Below, one piece after another: positions 5,684 through 11,458 of a stretch of 11,458 nt of DNA. Origin of the DNA: DASTOB01 sp035720425. GTDB lineage: Bacteria; Chloroflexota; Limnocylindria; Limnocylindrales; CSP1-4. The stretch spans positions 1 through 11,458 of the forward strand of contig DASTOB010000198.1 of NCBI GenBank assembly GCA_035720425.1. The letters run 5' to 3'. Under the pieces are notes generated by a model. The model searched no databases. It saw only the letters and a list, made by a program, of their open reading frames with translations, and had not been told where the DNA came from. The translations under genes and the position numbers were made by a program. Each line of letters opens with the position of its first letter. The first letter of the stretch is position 1.

Positions 5684-7903
5684 GTGACGGACCGTTCGCC
5701 CGCCCCGTCGGTCGAGCCGGCCGACCTGCTCGACCGCCCGCTCGCCCAGTCCGGCCTTGCGGCCGGGGCGGTGCTGCGGCGCGCCGGGCGGCGACTCGGC
5801 TTCTACAGCGTGCGCGACCTGCTCTTCCACCTGCCGCGCCGCTACGACGACCTGCGCGAGATGCGCCAGCTCGGCGACCTCGTCTGGGCGACCGACGGCG
5901 AGGTCGTCTCCGCCCGCGTCCGGGTCGCGGACATCCGGGTCGAGGCGTCGTTCCGGCGCCGCGTCCAGCGCACGATCGCCCGCCTCGAGGACGACACGGG
6001 ATCGGTCGACGCGACGTGGTTCGGCCGCCGCTTCATCGAGCGGCGCCTGCACGCCGGCGACCGGGTCGTCGTGAGCGGCAAGCTCAAGCGCTTCGGCCGG
6101 CGCCTGACCATCGACAACCCGGAATTCCAGCACGACACGGCCGAGGCGGACCTGCTCCACGTCGGCCGGATCGTGCCAGTCTACCGGCTCACCTCCGGTC
6201 TCACGGCATCGCGCCTGCGCAACGCGATGCGCGAGGCGCTTGATCGGGCGGGGGTGCAGTACCCGGAGTACCTGCCGCCGTACGTGGCTGCGGCGGAGGA
6301 CCTTCCGCCGATCGGCAGCGCACTCGAGGAGGCGCACTATCCCTCGAGCTTCGAGGCGCGTGACGCGGCCCTGCGCCGGCTCGCGTTCGACGAACTGCTT
6401 GCCCTGCAGCTCGGCATGGTCGGCCGACGACGCGAGCGGGGCATCTCGCGTGCCCGGCGCGTGGACGTCGCCGACGACACCGACGGCGAGCTCCGCGAGG
6501 CACTCCGCGCGGCCCTCGCCCGCCGCCTCGGCGACGGCGTGGCGCTGACCGCCGACCAGGTCGGCGCGATCGCCGACATCCGCGCGGACCTCGCCCAACC
6601 GACGCCGATGCTGCGCCTACTCCAGGGCGACGTCGGGTCCGGCAAGACGGCGGTGGCCGCCTATGCCCTCGCCGCGGTCGCACGGGCCGGGCTGCAGGGC
6701 GCCCTGCTTGCCCCGACGGACCTCCTCGCGCGCCAGCATCTGACCACGCTCGGCGACCTGCTCGAGGGAACCGGACTGGCACCGACCCTGCTGACCGGTT
6801 CGCTGACGGCCGACGGGCGGAAGAAGGCGGTCGAGGCGATCCGATCCGGCCAGGCCGGGGTCGTCGTCGGCACCCACGCGCTGATCCAGGAATCGGTCAC
6901 CTTCGCCCGCCTCGGGCTCGTCGTCATCGACGAGCAGCACCGCTTCGGCGTCGAGCAGCGCGGCCAGCTCGAGGCGAAGTCCGCCGCCGAGTCGGACGGG
7001 GTCGCGCCGCACGTGCTGCTCATGACCGCGACGCCCATCCCGCGCACGCTCGGCCAGGTCCTCTACGCCGATCTCGACGTGTCGAACCTGCGGACGCCGC
7101 CGGCCGGACGCGTCGCCGTCCGGACGGCCATCCGGCATCCGGACGATCTCGATCGGCTGTGGCAGTTCGTGCGCACGGAAGCCGCCGCCGGCCGGGCGAC
7201 GTTCGTCGTGGTCCCGGCGATCGAGGAGAGCGACGATTCCGATGTCGTCGCGGCGGAGAGCGAGGCGCGCCGGCTGACCGAGGTGCTCGCGCCGCTCCGG
7301 GTCGGCCTCGTGCACGGCCGGTTGAAGGCGATCGACCGCGACGTCGAGTTGACCCGCCTGCGCGACGGCGCGCTCGACGTGCTCGTCGGGACGACCGTGC
7401 TCGAGGTCGGGGTCGACGTGCCACGGGCGACGGTGATGGTCGTCGAGTCGGCCGAGCAGTTCGGGCTCGCCCAGCTCCACCAGCTGCGCGGCCGGGTGGG
7501 GCGCGGGACCGACGCGTCGTTCTGCGCGCTCGTGTCCGCCGCCGCGTCGACCCGGACGTGGACGCAGCTCGTGGACGGGACCGCCTCACCCCAGACGACG
7601 GAGCAGGCGCGCCTTGCCGCCATCGCCCGGACGAGCGACGGGTTCGAGCTCGCGGAGACGGACTTCGAGCTGCGCCGCGAGGGCGACGTCCTGGGGCTCG
7701 TCCAGAGCGGCCTGCCGCGCCTCCGTGTCGCCTCCCTCCAGGTCGTCGAGCATCGCGAGCTGGCGGTCCGTGCACGCGGCCACGCGGAGCGGCTGCTCGA
7801 CGATCGCGGCCGCCTCGTCGGCGGTGCGGACGCCCTGGCGCGAGAGCTCGAGCGCGGCTGGCTGCGCGAGATCGTGGCGGCCGAACCCGCGAGCGGGGCG
7901 TGA
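5684..7903 (+). CDS. recG: ATP-dependent DNA helicase RecG
   Basis: This 739-residue superfamily-2 helicase remodels stalled replication forks and branched recombination intermediates. An N-terminal region is followed by the OB-fold wedge domain (about 75-148) that splits forks. The motor has Walker A GDVGSGKT at 315-322, the Walker B variant DEQH at 416-419 in VIDEQHRFG, motif III TATPIPRT from T448, and motif VI QLHQLRGRVGRG at 597-608. The TTVLEVGVDVP stretch is also characteristic. It is somewhat longer than the usual 680-700, spread over N-terminal and inter-motif segments. GTG 5684 is 4 bases after the fakA stop. The 3' end overlaps rsmD by 4 bases (GTGA). recG next to fakA is a known arrangement in Bacillus and Actinomycetota, likely one polycistron. 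Confidence 0.96.
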   Translation: MTDRSPAPSVEPADLLDRPLAQSGLAAGAVLRRAGRRLGFYSVRDLLFHLPRRYDDLREMRQLGDLVWATDGEVVSARVRVADIRVEASFRRRVQRTIARLEDDTGSVDATWFGRRFIERRLHAGDRVVVSGKLKRFGRRLTIDNPEFQHDTAEADLLHVGRIVPVYRLTSGLTASRLRNAMREALDRAGVQYPEYLPPYVAAAEDLPPIGSALEEAHYPSSFEARDAALRRLAFDELLALQLGMVGRRRERGISRARRVDVADDTDGELREALRAALARRLGDGVALTADQVGAIADIRADLAQPTPMLRLLQGDVGSGKTAVAAYALAAVARAGLQGALLAPTDLLARQHLTTLGDLLEGTGLAPTLLTGSLTADGRKKAVEAIRSGQAGVVVGTHALIQESVTFARLGLVVIDEQHRFGVEQRGQLEAKSAAESDGVAPHVLLMTATPIPRTLGQVLYADLDVSNLRTPPAGRVAVRTAIRHPDDLDRLWQFVRTEAAAGRATFVVVPAIEESDDSDVVAAESEARRLTEVLAPLRVGLVHGRLKAIDRDVELTRLRDGALDVLVGTTVLEVGVDVPRATVMVVESAEQFGLAQLHQLRGRVGRGTDASFCALVSAAASTRTWTQLVDGTASPQTTEQARLAAIARTSDGFELAETDFELRREGDVLGLVQSGLPRLRVASLQVVEHRELAVRARGHAERLLDDRGRLVGGADALARELERGWLREIVAAEPASGA

Positions 7904-8544
7904 CGCGGGCGACGCGCCCGAAGGGCGGCGGCGGTGCCGGGCGGGTCGTCGCCGGCTCGGCGCGGGGCATTCGTCTCGTCGCCGCCGGACCGGACACGCG
8001 CCCGCTCGGCGACCGGGTCAAGGAGACGTGCTTCGCGATCCTCGAGCCGGACCTTGCGGGCGCCGCGTTCCTCGACCTGTTCGCCGGGAGCGGTGCCGCG
8101 GGGATCGAGGCCCTCTCGCGCGGCGCGGCGCGGGTTGTCTTCGTGGAGCGCGATCGGGCCGCGATCGCCGCGATCGAGGACAACCTCCGGCGGACGCGGC
8201 TGGCGGGCGAGCGGGCGGTCGTGCTGCGCGCCGACGCGCCGGGTTGGCTCGTCACGGACGGCCCCGCCGCCGGCCCGTTCGACCTCGCGTTCGTCGATCC
8301 GCCGTACGACGACCCGGCGGCGCTGAACGCGGCGCTTCGTCGCCTCGGCGACCCGGCCGTCGCCGGCCGGCTGCTCGCGACCGGCGGACGCGTCGTGGCC
8401 AAGCACGCCCGGCGCGACACCCCGCCGCCGACCGTGGGACTGCTAGCATCGGAGCGCGAGCGCGCCTTCGGGCTGACGATCCTCACGTTCTACCGAGCCG
8501 CGCCGCCGCCGGGCCACGAGGAGCCCGGCCAGGAGGATCGATGA
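7900..8544 (+). CDS. rsmD: 16S rRNA (guanine(966)-N(2))-methyltransferase RsmD
   Basis: This 214-residue SAM-dependent methyltransferase modifies G966 of 16S rRNA during small-subunit assembly. Visible signatures are the early RPLGDRVKETCFAIL block, SAM-binding motif I FLDLFAGSGAAGIEAL (57-72), the motif II acidic stretch VVFVERD, and the N6/N2-adenine/guanine-type catalytic DPPY at 133-136. The GTG at 7900 overlaps the recG stop. An upstream extension of the same frame runs inside recG and is a shadow. Length is normal apart from a Gly-rich start and a Pro-rich tail. The stop overlaps the coaD ATG by 4 bases (ATGA). rsmD-coaD adjacency is nearly universal in Gram-positive bacteria. Confidence 0.94.
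   Translation: MTRATRPKGGGGAGRVVAGSARGIRLVAAGPDTRPLGDRVKETCFAILEPDLAGAAFLDLFAGSGAAGIEALSRGAARVVFVERDRAAIAAIEDNLRRTRLAGERAVVLRADAPGWLVTDGPAAGPFDLAFVDPPYDDPAALNAALRRLGDPAVAGRLLATGGRVVAKHARRDTPPPTVGLLASERERAFGLTILTFYRAAPPPGHEEPGQEDR
8441..8449 (+). promoter_or_regulatory. Possible internal promoter before coaD
   Basis: TGCTAGCAT at 8441-8449 fits an extended -10 (TG-N-TAGCAT) and lies 91 bases before the coaD ATG, inside rsmD. It stands out because the surrounding DNA almost lacks A/T runs and because the same TG-C spacing occurs in the other promoter candidates here. No -35 is apparent, and codon constraints could produce it by chance. Confidence 0.22.
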
Positions 8545-9035
8545 ACGTCGCGGTCTACCCCGGCTCGTTCGACCCGATCACGAACGGTCATCTCGACGTC
8601 GTCGAGCGCGCCGTCCGGGTGTTCGACCGGGTCATCGTGGCCGTGCTCGAGAATCCGCGCAAGGAGCCGCTCTGGTCGGTCGACGGCCGGGTCGCGACGA
8701 TCCGGGCGGCCCTCGCCGAGTCTGACCTGCCGGCGGACCGCATCCTCGTCGAGACGTTCGACGGCCTGACTGTCGAGTTCTGTCGCCGGCGTGGGGCCCG
8801 GTTCATCGTCCGCGGCCTTCGTGCGATCAGCGACTTCGAGGCGGAGATGCAGCTCGCCCATAACAACCGGCGTCTGGCGCCGGACGTGGACAGCGTGTTC
8901 TTCATGACCGCGGTCGAGCACGGCTACGTGAGCTCGAGCCTGGTCAAGGAGATCGCCCGCTTCGGCGGGGACGTGTCGGGCATGGTCCCGTCCGCCGTCG
9001 CGGCGCGGTTGCGCGAGGCGCCGACCGGCGGCTGA
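8541..9035 (+). CDS. coaD: Phosphopantetheine adenylyltransferase
   Basis: This 164-residue enzyme transfers AMP from ATP to 4'-phosphopantetheine, the penultimate step of coenzyme A synthesis. The nucleotidyltransferase motif T14-N-G16-H17 is in YPGSFDPITNGH. The second conserved block RGLRAISDFEAEMQLAHNN starts at R91, and the C-terminal SSSLVKE (131-137) corresponds to the family's ISSTxVKE. Length matches the family. ATG 8541 follows a strong AGGAGG at 8531-8536 with a short 4-base spacer and overlaps the rsmD stop. It appears to be the last gene of the unit that starts with asp23, since a promoter-like motif follows 9 bases after its stop. Confidence 0.96.
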   Translation: MNVAVYPGSFDPITNGHLDVVERAVRVFDRVIVAVLENPRKEPLWSVDGRVATIRAALAESDLPADRILVETFDGLTVEFCRRRGARFIVRGLRAISDFEAEMQLAHNNRRLAPDVDSVFFMTAVEHGYVSSSLVKEIARFGGDVSGMVPSAVAARLREAPTGG

Positions 9036-9043
9036 CGGGGTCG

Positions 9044-9052
9044 TGCGATAAT
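9044..9052 (+). promoter_or_regulatory. Extended -10 promoter motif before the DivIVA-like gene
   Basis: TGCGATAAT at 9044-9052 is a strong extended -10 (TG-N-GATAAT) right after coaD. The 18 bases 9042-9059 match 194-211 upstream of rlmN with a single C/T difference, including seven bases downstream of the hexamer. The core GCGAT-A-ATCGC (9045-9055) is also a perfect 5-1-5 inverted repeat, so a regulator could bind here. Transcription would start near 9059, giving a leader of about 44 bases before the proposed start codon at 9103. There is no evident -35. Confidence 0.55.
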
Positions 9053-9089
9053 CGCGCCGTCGCGCCGTCCAGCGGGACGTCGCCAAGCC

Positions 9090-9095
9090 GGAGGG
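9090..9095 (+). promoter_or_regulatory. Shine-Dalgarno sequence placing an ATC start codon
   Basis: GGAGGG at 9090-9095 is complementary to the 16S anti-Shine-Dalgarno and ends 7 bases before ATC at 9103. That spacing is ideal for initiation. No ATG, GTG or TTG in this frame exists between the in-frame stop at 9049-9051 and 9460, so this site decides the start of the following gene. Confidence 0.6.
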
Positions 9096-9102
9096 CCGTC
9101 CG

Positions 9103-9669
9103 ATCGACATCATCTTCCTCGTCGAGCGCCTCGAGTCGCTCATTGCAAACGGGAAGAAGCTGCCCCTCACGAACAACGTCGTCGTCGACCAGAACGCCGC
9201 GCTCGGGCTCATCGACGAACTGCGCGTCGCCGTTCCCGAGGAGGTCCGCGCGGCCAAGCGGATCAACGCCGAGGGCGAGCGGATCATCGAGAAGGCCCAG
9301 GAGGAGGCGGAGCGGGTCATCGCCCGCGCCCAGGAGCAGGCGGCATTCCTCATCTCGGAGCGCGGGCTGACCCAGGCCGCGGACGAGGAGAGCCGGCGGA
9401 TCATCGCGCGCGCGGAGGGCGACGCCGACGAGATCCGCCGCGGTGCGGACGAGTACGCCGTGTCCGTCCTCGTGGGCCTCGAGGGAGACGTGGTCAAGAC
9501 GCTCCAGGCGATCAAGAAGGGGATCGCGCTCCTCGACGAGCGGCGCGCCGCGCTCATCGCGAGCGCCGCCGAGGAGCGGGGCGAGGCAGCGATCGCATCC
9601 GAGGCCGCGTCGGGCCCGGATTCCGAGGTCGACGAGGCGGAGGGCGCGTCACAGCCCGCCCACTCGTGA
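9103..9669 (+). CDS. DivIVA/SepIVA-like coiled-coil protein, apparently starting at ATC
   Basis: The frame is open from 9052 to the TGA at 9667-9669 and encodes a convincing protein of 188 residues if ATC 9103 is read as Met. The N-terminus (M)DIIFLVERLESLIANGKK is followed by KLPLTNNVVVDQNAALGLIDELRVAVPEEV. A long charged helix then runs from about residue 48 to 165, rich in E, A, R and Q with heptad-like spacing (ERIIEKAQEEAERVIARAQE), and an acidic tail closes the protein. The position between coaD and yceD is where Actinomycetota and Chloroflexota carry a DivIVA-like or 'ATPase'-labelled coiled-coil gene; mycobacterial SepIVA, a division/polar growth factor, is one relative by context. 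As I recall the family, members begin 'MDil.lvdrLe', which aligns the initiator Met with the ATC. The first GTG (9460) would discard about two thirds of the protein. Function is inferred only. Confidence 0.75.
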   Translation: MDIIFLVERLESLIANGKKLPLTNNVVVDQNAALGLIDELRVAVPEEVRAAKRINAEGERIIEKAQEEAERVIARAQEQAAFLISERGLTQAADEESRRIIARAEGDADEIRRGADEYAVSVLVGLEGDVVKTLQAIKKGIALLDERRAALIASAAEERGEAAIASEAASGPDSEVDEAEGASQPAHS

Positions 9670-9676
9670 TCCGCCG

Positions 9677-10246
9677 GTGACCCGCGCGGTTCCCGGGGCG
9701 CCTCTGACCTATCACGTCGCCCGGTTGCTGGCCGAGGGGCCTGGTTCGTCGCGCGACTACGCCGTCGAGGGCGTGACGATCCCGCTCGACGACCCGGATC
9801 TCCGTCTGGCCGACCCGATCGGCGGTCGCGTCCACCTATCGCGGACGAACCGCGGGCTGCTCGTCCGGGCGGATCTCACGACGAGCCTGGCCGGTACGTG
9901 CAGCCGATGCCTGCGCGAGATCGAGATCCCGCTCACCGTGCGCATCGACGAGGAGGTCCTGCCGAGCATCGATCTCGTCACCGGCCAGCCGCTCGACGTC
10001 GCCGCGGAGCCGGACGTGCTGCGCCTCAACGACCACCACGAGCTCGACCTCGCCCGGGCCGTGCGCGATGCGATCTCGCTCGCCGAGCCGATCGCCCCAC
10101 TGTGCGAGGAGACCTGCCCTGGCCTGTGTCTCGTGTGCGGCGAACGGCTGACCGACGGCCCGCACGATCATCCGGACGACGACGGCGACCCTCGCCTGGC
10201 CGCCCTCCGCGGCCTTCGGGTCGACGGCGGGCCGGAGACCGGGTAG
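9677..10246 (+). CDS. yceD: YceD family protein (DUF177), 23S rRNA accumulation factor
   Basis: This 189-residue protein shows the YceD signature: C75-x2-C78 (TCSRCLREIEIPL) followed by C143-x3-C147-x3-C151-x2-C154 (CEETCPGLCLVCG), a likely zinc site. In E. coli and plants, YceD proteins are needed for 23S rRNA accumulation, and the gene is almost always next to rpmF, as here. GTG 9677 is the first usable start after the upstream gene's stop, 7 bases away, which suggests co-transcription with the coiled-coil gene. The C-terminal 35 residues are Asp/His/Pro-rich and poorly conserved. The N-terminus TYHVARLLAEGPGSSRDY matches the family's opening strand. The exact biochemical role is unknown. 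Confidence 0.9.
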   Translation: MTRAVPGAPLTYHVARLLAEGPGSSRDYAVEGVTIPLDDPDLRLADPIGGRVHLSRTNRGLLVRADLTTSLAGTCSRCLREIEIPLTVRIDEEVLPSIDLVTGQPLDVAAEPDVLRLNDHHELDLARAVRDAISLAEPIAPLCEETCPGLCLVCGERLTDGPHDHPDDDGDPRLAALRGLRVDGGPETG

Positions 10247-10249
10247 ACT
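10221..10249 (+). promoter_or_regulatory. Candidate promoter for rpmF-plsX
   Basis: TCGACG at 10221-10226 (4 of 6 matches to TTGACA) and TAGACT at 10244-10249 (4 of 6 to TATAAT) are separated by 17 bases. The -10 overlaps the yceD stop codon. Start near 10256 would leave a leader of about 88 bases before the rpmF ATG, a pyrimidine- and CCG-rich stretch ending in AGAAGGAG. This is plausible because the 97-base gap before rpmF contrasts with the tight spacing elsewhere, but the matches are modest. Confidence 0.35.
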
Positions 10250-10343
10250 CCCGCCTCTCACCACCCCGCACCCGGCGGGCACACCGGCGCGCCCCGATCC
10301 CGGCCGCCACGTCCCGACACCAACAGAAGGAGCACCACGCACC

Positions 10344-10544
10344 ATGGGTGTGCCCAAGCGGCGAGTCTCCCACGCTCGCCAGGGCGAGCGTCGCGCCCAC
10401 CTCGCGATCAGCGCCCCGCGCCTCGAGGAGTGTTCGCACTGCCACGAGCCCAAGCTGCCCCACCGGGTTTGCCCGAACTGCGGCTACTACAACGGGCGCC
10501 AGGCGATCGAGCTGAAGCGTCCGGCCGACGAGTCCGCCACCTAA
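10344..10544 (+). CDS. rpmF: 50S ribosomal protein L32, zinc-ribbon type
   Basis: This 66-residue L32 starts MGVPKRRVSHAR, close to the usual MAVPKRR, and has the zinc ribbon C30-x2-C33 (CSHC) with C43-x2-C46 (CPNCGYYNGR). L32 is a small large-subunit protein near the peptidyl transferase region. ATG 10344 follows AGAAGGAG at 10325-10332, with a spacer of 11 bases. Together with the zinc-type L28 in this window, it shows that the organism keeps C+ forms of both proteins here. It is followed after 4 bases by plsX, the order yceD-rpmF-plsX known from Proteobacteria. Confidence 0.96.
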   Translation: MGVPKRRVSHARQGERRAHLAISAPRLEECSHCHEPKLPHRVCPNCGYYNGRQAIELKRPADESAT

Positions 10545-10548
10545 CCGC

Positions 10549-11458
10549 GTGGCCCGCGCGCCTGGGGACGCGGCCGGGGACGCGGCCGGAGCGGCGGACG
10601 GGACCGTCCGTCTCGCGGTCGACGCCATGGGTGGCGATCACGGACCGCCGGAGGTCGTCGCCGCCGCGCTGACCTGGGCCGTCGCCCACCCGAGCGACCG
10701 GCTCATCCTCGTCGGCGACGAGGCGGTCGTTCGCGACCTTGCCGGAGCACTGCCCGTCAACGTGACCGTGCGGCACGCGTCGCAGGTCATCGGGATGGAT
10801 GAGCATCCCGCGCTCGCACTGCGCGAGAAGAAGGACGCCTCGATCCTCGTCGCCTGCGATCTCGTCCGGGCCGGCGAGGCCGACGCGGTCGTCACCGCCG
10901 GTCACACCGGGGCGGCGATGGCCGCCGGGGTCCTGCGAGTGGGTCGCCTGCCCGGCGTGGATCGGCCGGCGCTGGCCGTCCAGATGATCACGGACACGGG
11001 TCCGTTCGTCCTGCTCGACGTCGGCGCCAACCCGGACTCCACCGCCGAGCATCTCCTCCAGTACGCACGGATGGGGACGATCTTCGCCGAGCGCGTCCTC
11101 GGCGTCCGGGAGCCGCGCGTCGCGCTCCTGTCGATCGGCGAGGAGAAGGGCAAGGGCGACGCGCGGATCCAGCGTGCGACAGAGCTGCTCGACCAGTCCG
11201 GACTCAACTTCGTCGGCAACGTCGAGGGCAAGGACCTCACGAAGCACCAGGCCGACGTCGTCGTGTGCGACGCGGTCCTCGGCAATGTCGTGATCAAGTT
11301 CTTCGAGGGCCTGTCGACGTTCATCTTCGACCGGTTCCGGGACGAGTTCCGGGGCTCGCTGCGCGGCCGGCTCGCGTACCTGCTGCTGCGCCCGGGTCTC
11401 GCCCGCATCCGCGCCACGTTCGACTACGAGCGCGTCGGCGGGTCGCCGCTCCTCGGCG
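10549..11458 (+). CDS. plsX: Phosphate acyltransferase PlsX, cut by right edge
   Basis: The frame is open to the window end, giving 303 residues of a family that is usually 330-350 long. PlsX converts acyl-ACP and phosphate to acyl-phosphate, the donor for PlsY in phosphatidic acid synthesis, at the membrane surface. Signatures include LAVDAMGGDHGP (D25 to G32), VTAGHTGAAMAAG, VLLDVGANPDS, LLSIGEEKGKGD, FVGNVEGKDL and the near-terminal FDYERVGGSPLLG. In the third block His119 replaces the more common Asn (AGNTGA), a variant I would not call inactivating. GTG 10549 is taken as start. It gives an N-terminal Ala/Gly-rich leader of about 20 residues before the first strand, and the next in-frame start would be ATG 10627, inside the conserved motif. 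Four bases separate it from rpmF. Confidence 0.94.
   Translation, partial: MARAPGDAAGDAAGAADGTVRLAVDAMGGDHGPPEVVAAALTWAVAHPSDRLILVGDEAVVRDLAGALPVNVTVRHASQVIGMDEHPALALREKKDASILVACDLVRAGEADAVVTAGHTGAAMAAGVLRVGRLPGVDRPALAVQMITDTGPFVLLDVGANPDSTAEHLLQYARMGTIFAERVLGVREPRVALLSIGEEKGKGDARIQRATELLDQSGLNFVGNVEGKDLTKHQADVVVCDAVLGNVVIKFFEGLSTFIFDRFRDEFRGSLRGRLAYLLLRPGLARIRATFDYERVGGSPLLG

Noticed and set aside
5537..6598. Long minus-strand open frame antisense to fakA and recG
   Set aside because: The composition is typical of the reverse complement of a GC-rich gene, with no domain pattern.
7020..8486. Long minus-strand open frame antisense to recG and rsmD
   Set aside because: The translation is Arg/Ala/Pro/Ser-rich low complexity while the plus strand encodes complete RecG and RsmD. 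It is a shadow frame.
9460..9669. Short 69-residue gene starting at GTG 9460
   Set aside because: This is only the C-terminal third of the coiled-coil protein; coding character clearly extends upstream to about 9103.

Overview
The window is about 11.5 kb of very GC-rich (roughly 70% or more), gene-dense bacterial chromosome with many GTG starts and several 1-4 base gene overlaps. It holds conserved housekeeping genes, with no insertion sequence, phage gene, CRISPR array or rRNA/tRNA gene that I can see. The gene set and order suggest a Gram-positive-like or Chloroflexota-type genome. I favour an uncultured Chloroflexota lineage, with Actinomycetota as the alternative; the sequence alone does not settle this.

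Layout, left to right. (1) The last 39 codons of fmt end at 120, followed by a GC-rich hairpin. (2) A plus-strand unit rlmN - rpe - dtd (212-2877) is preceded by an extended -10 motif placed so close to the rlmN ATG that the mRNA is probably leaderless. The rpe product carries a C-terminal extension of about 104 residues that I do not recognise. (3) A convergent, gene-free stretch (2878-3206) contains several potential hairpins and one copy of a 28-bp direct repeat; the other copy overlaps the 3' end of rpmB. (4) rpmB lies on the minus strand, divergent from (5) a long plus-strand unit asp23/yloU - fakA/yloV - recG - rsmD - coaD (3545-9035). (6) A second copy of the promoter-like motif precedes a DivIVA-like coiled-coil gene and yceD. 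(7) rpmF and plsX follow; plsX runs off the right edge.

The genes serve translation and its quality control (Fmt, RlmN, Dtd, L28, L32, RsmD, YceD), phospholipid and cofactor supply (FakA, PlsX, CoaD), DNA repair (RecG), central carbon metabolism (Rpe), and probably envelope or division functions (Asp23-like and DivIVA-like proteins). The order looks like a fusion of clusters known from other phyla: fmt-rlmN...rpe...rpmB(divergent)-yloU-yloV...recG as in Bacillus, rsmD-coaD-coiled-coil-yceD-rpmF as in Actinomycetota and Bacillus, and yceD-rpmF-plsX as in Proteobacteria.

The most unusual observation is that the coiled-coil gene at 9103-9669 has no ATG, GTG or TTG upstream of codon 120. A good Shine-Dalgarno sequence lies 7 bases before an ATC codon exactly where the protein family appears to begin, pointing to non-canonical AUC initiation or a point mutation/sequencing error.
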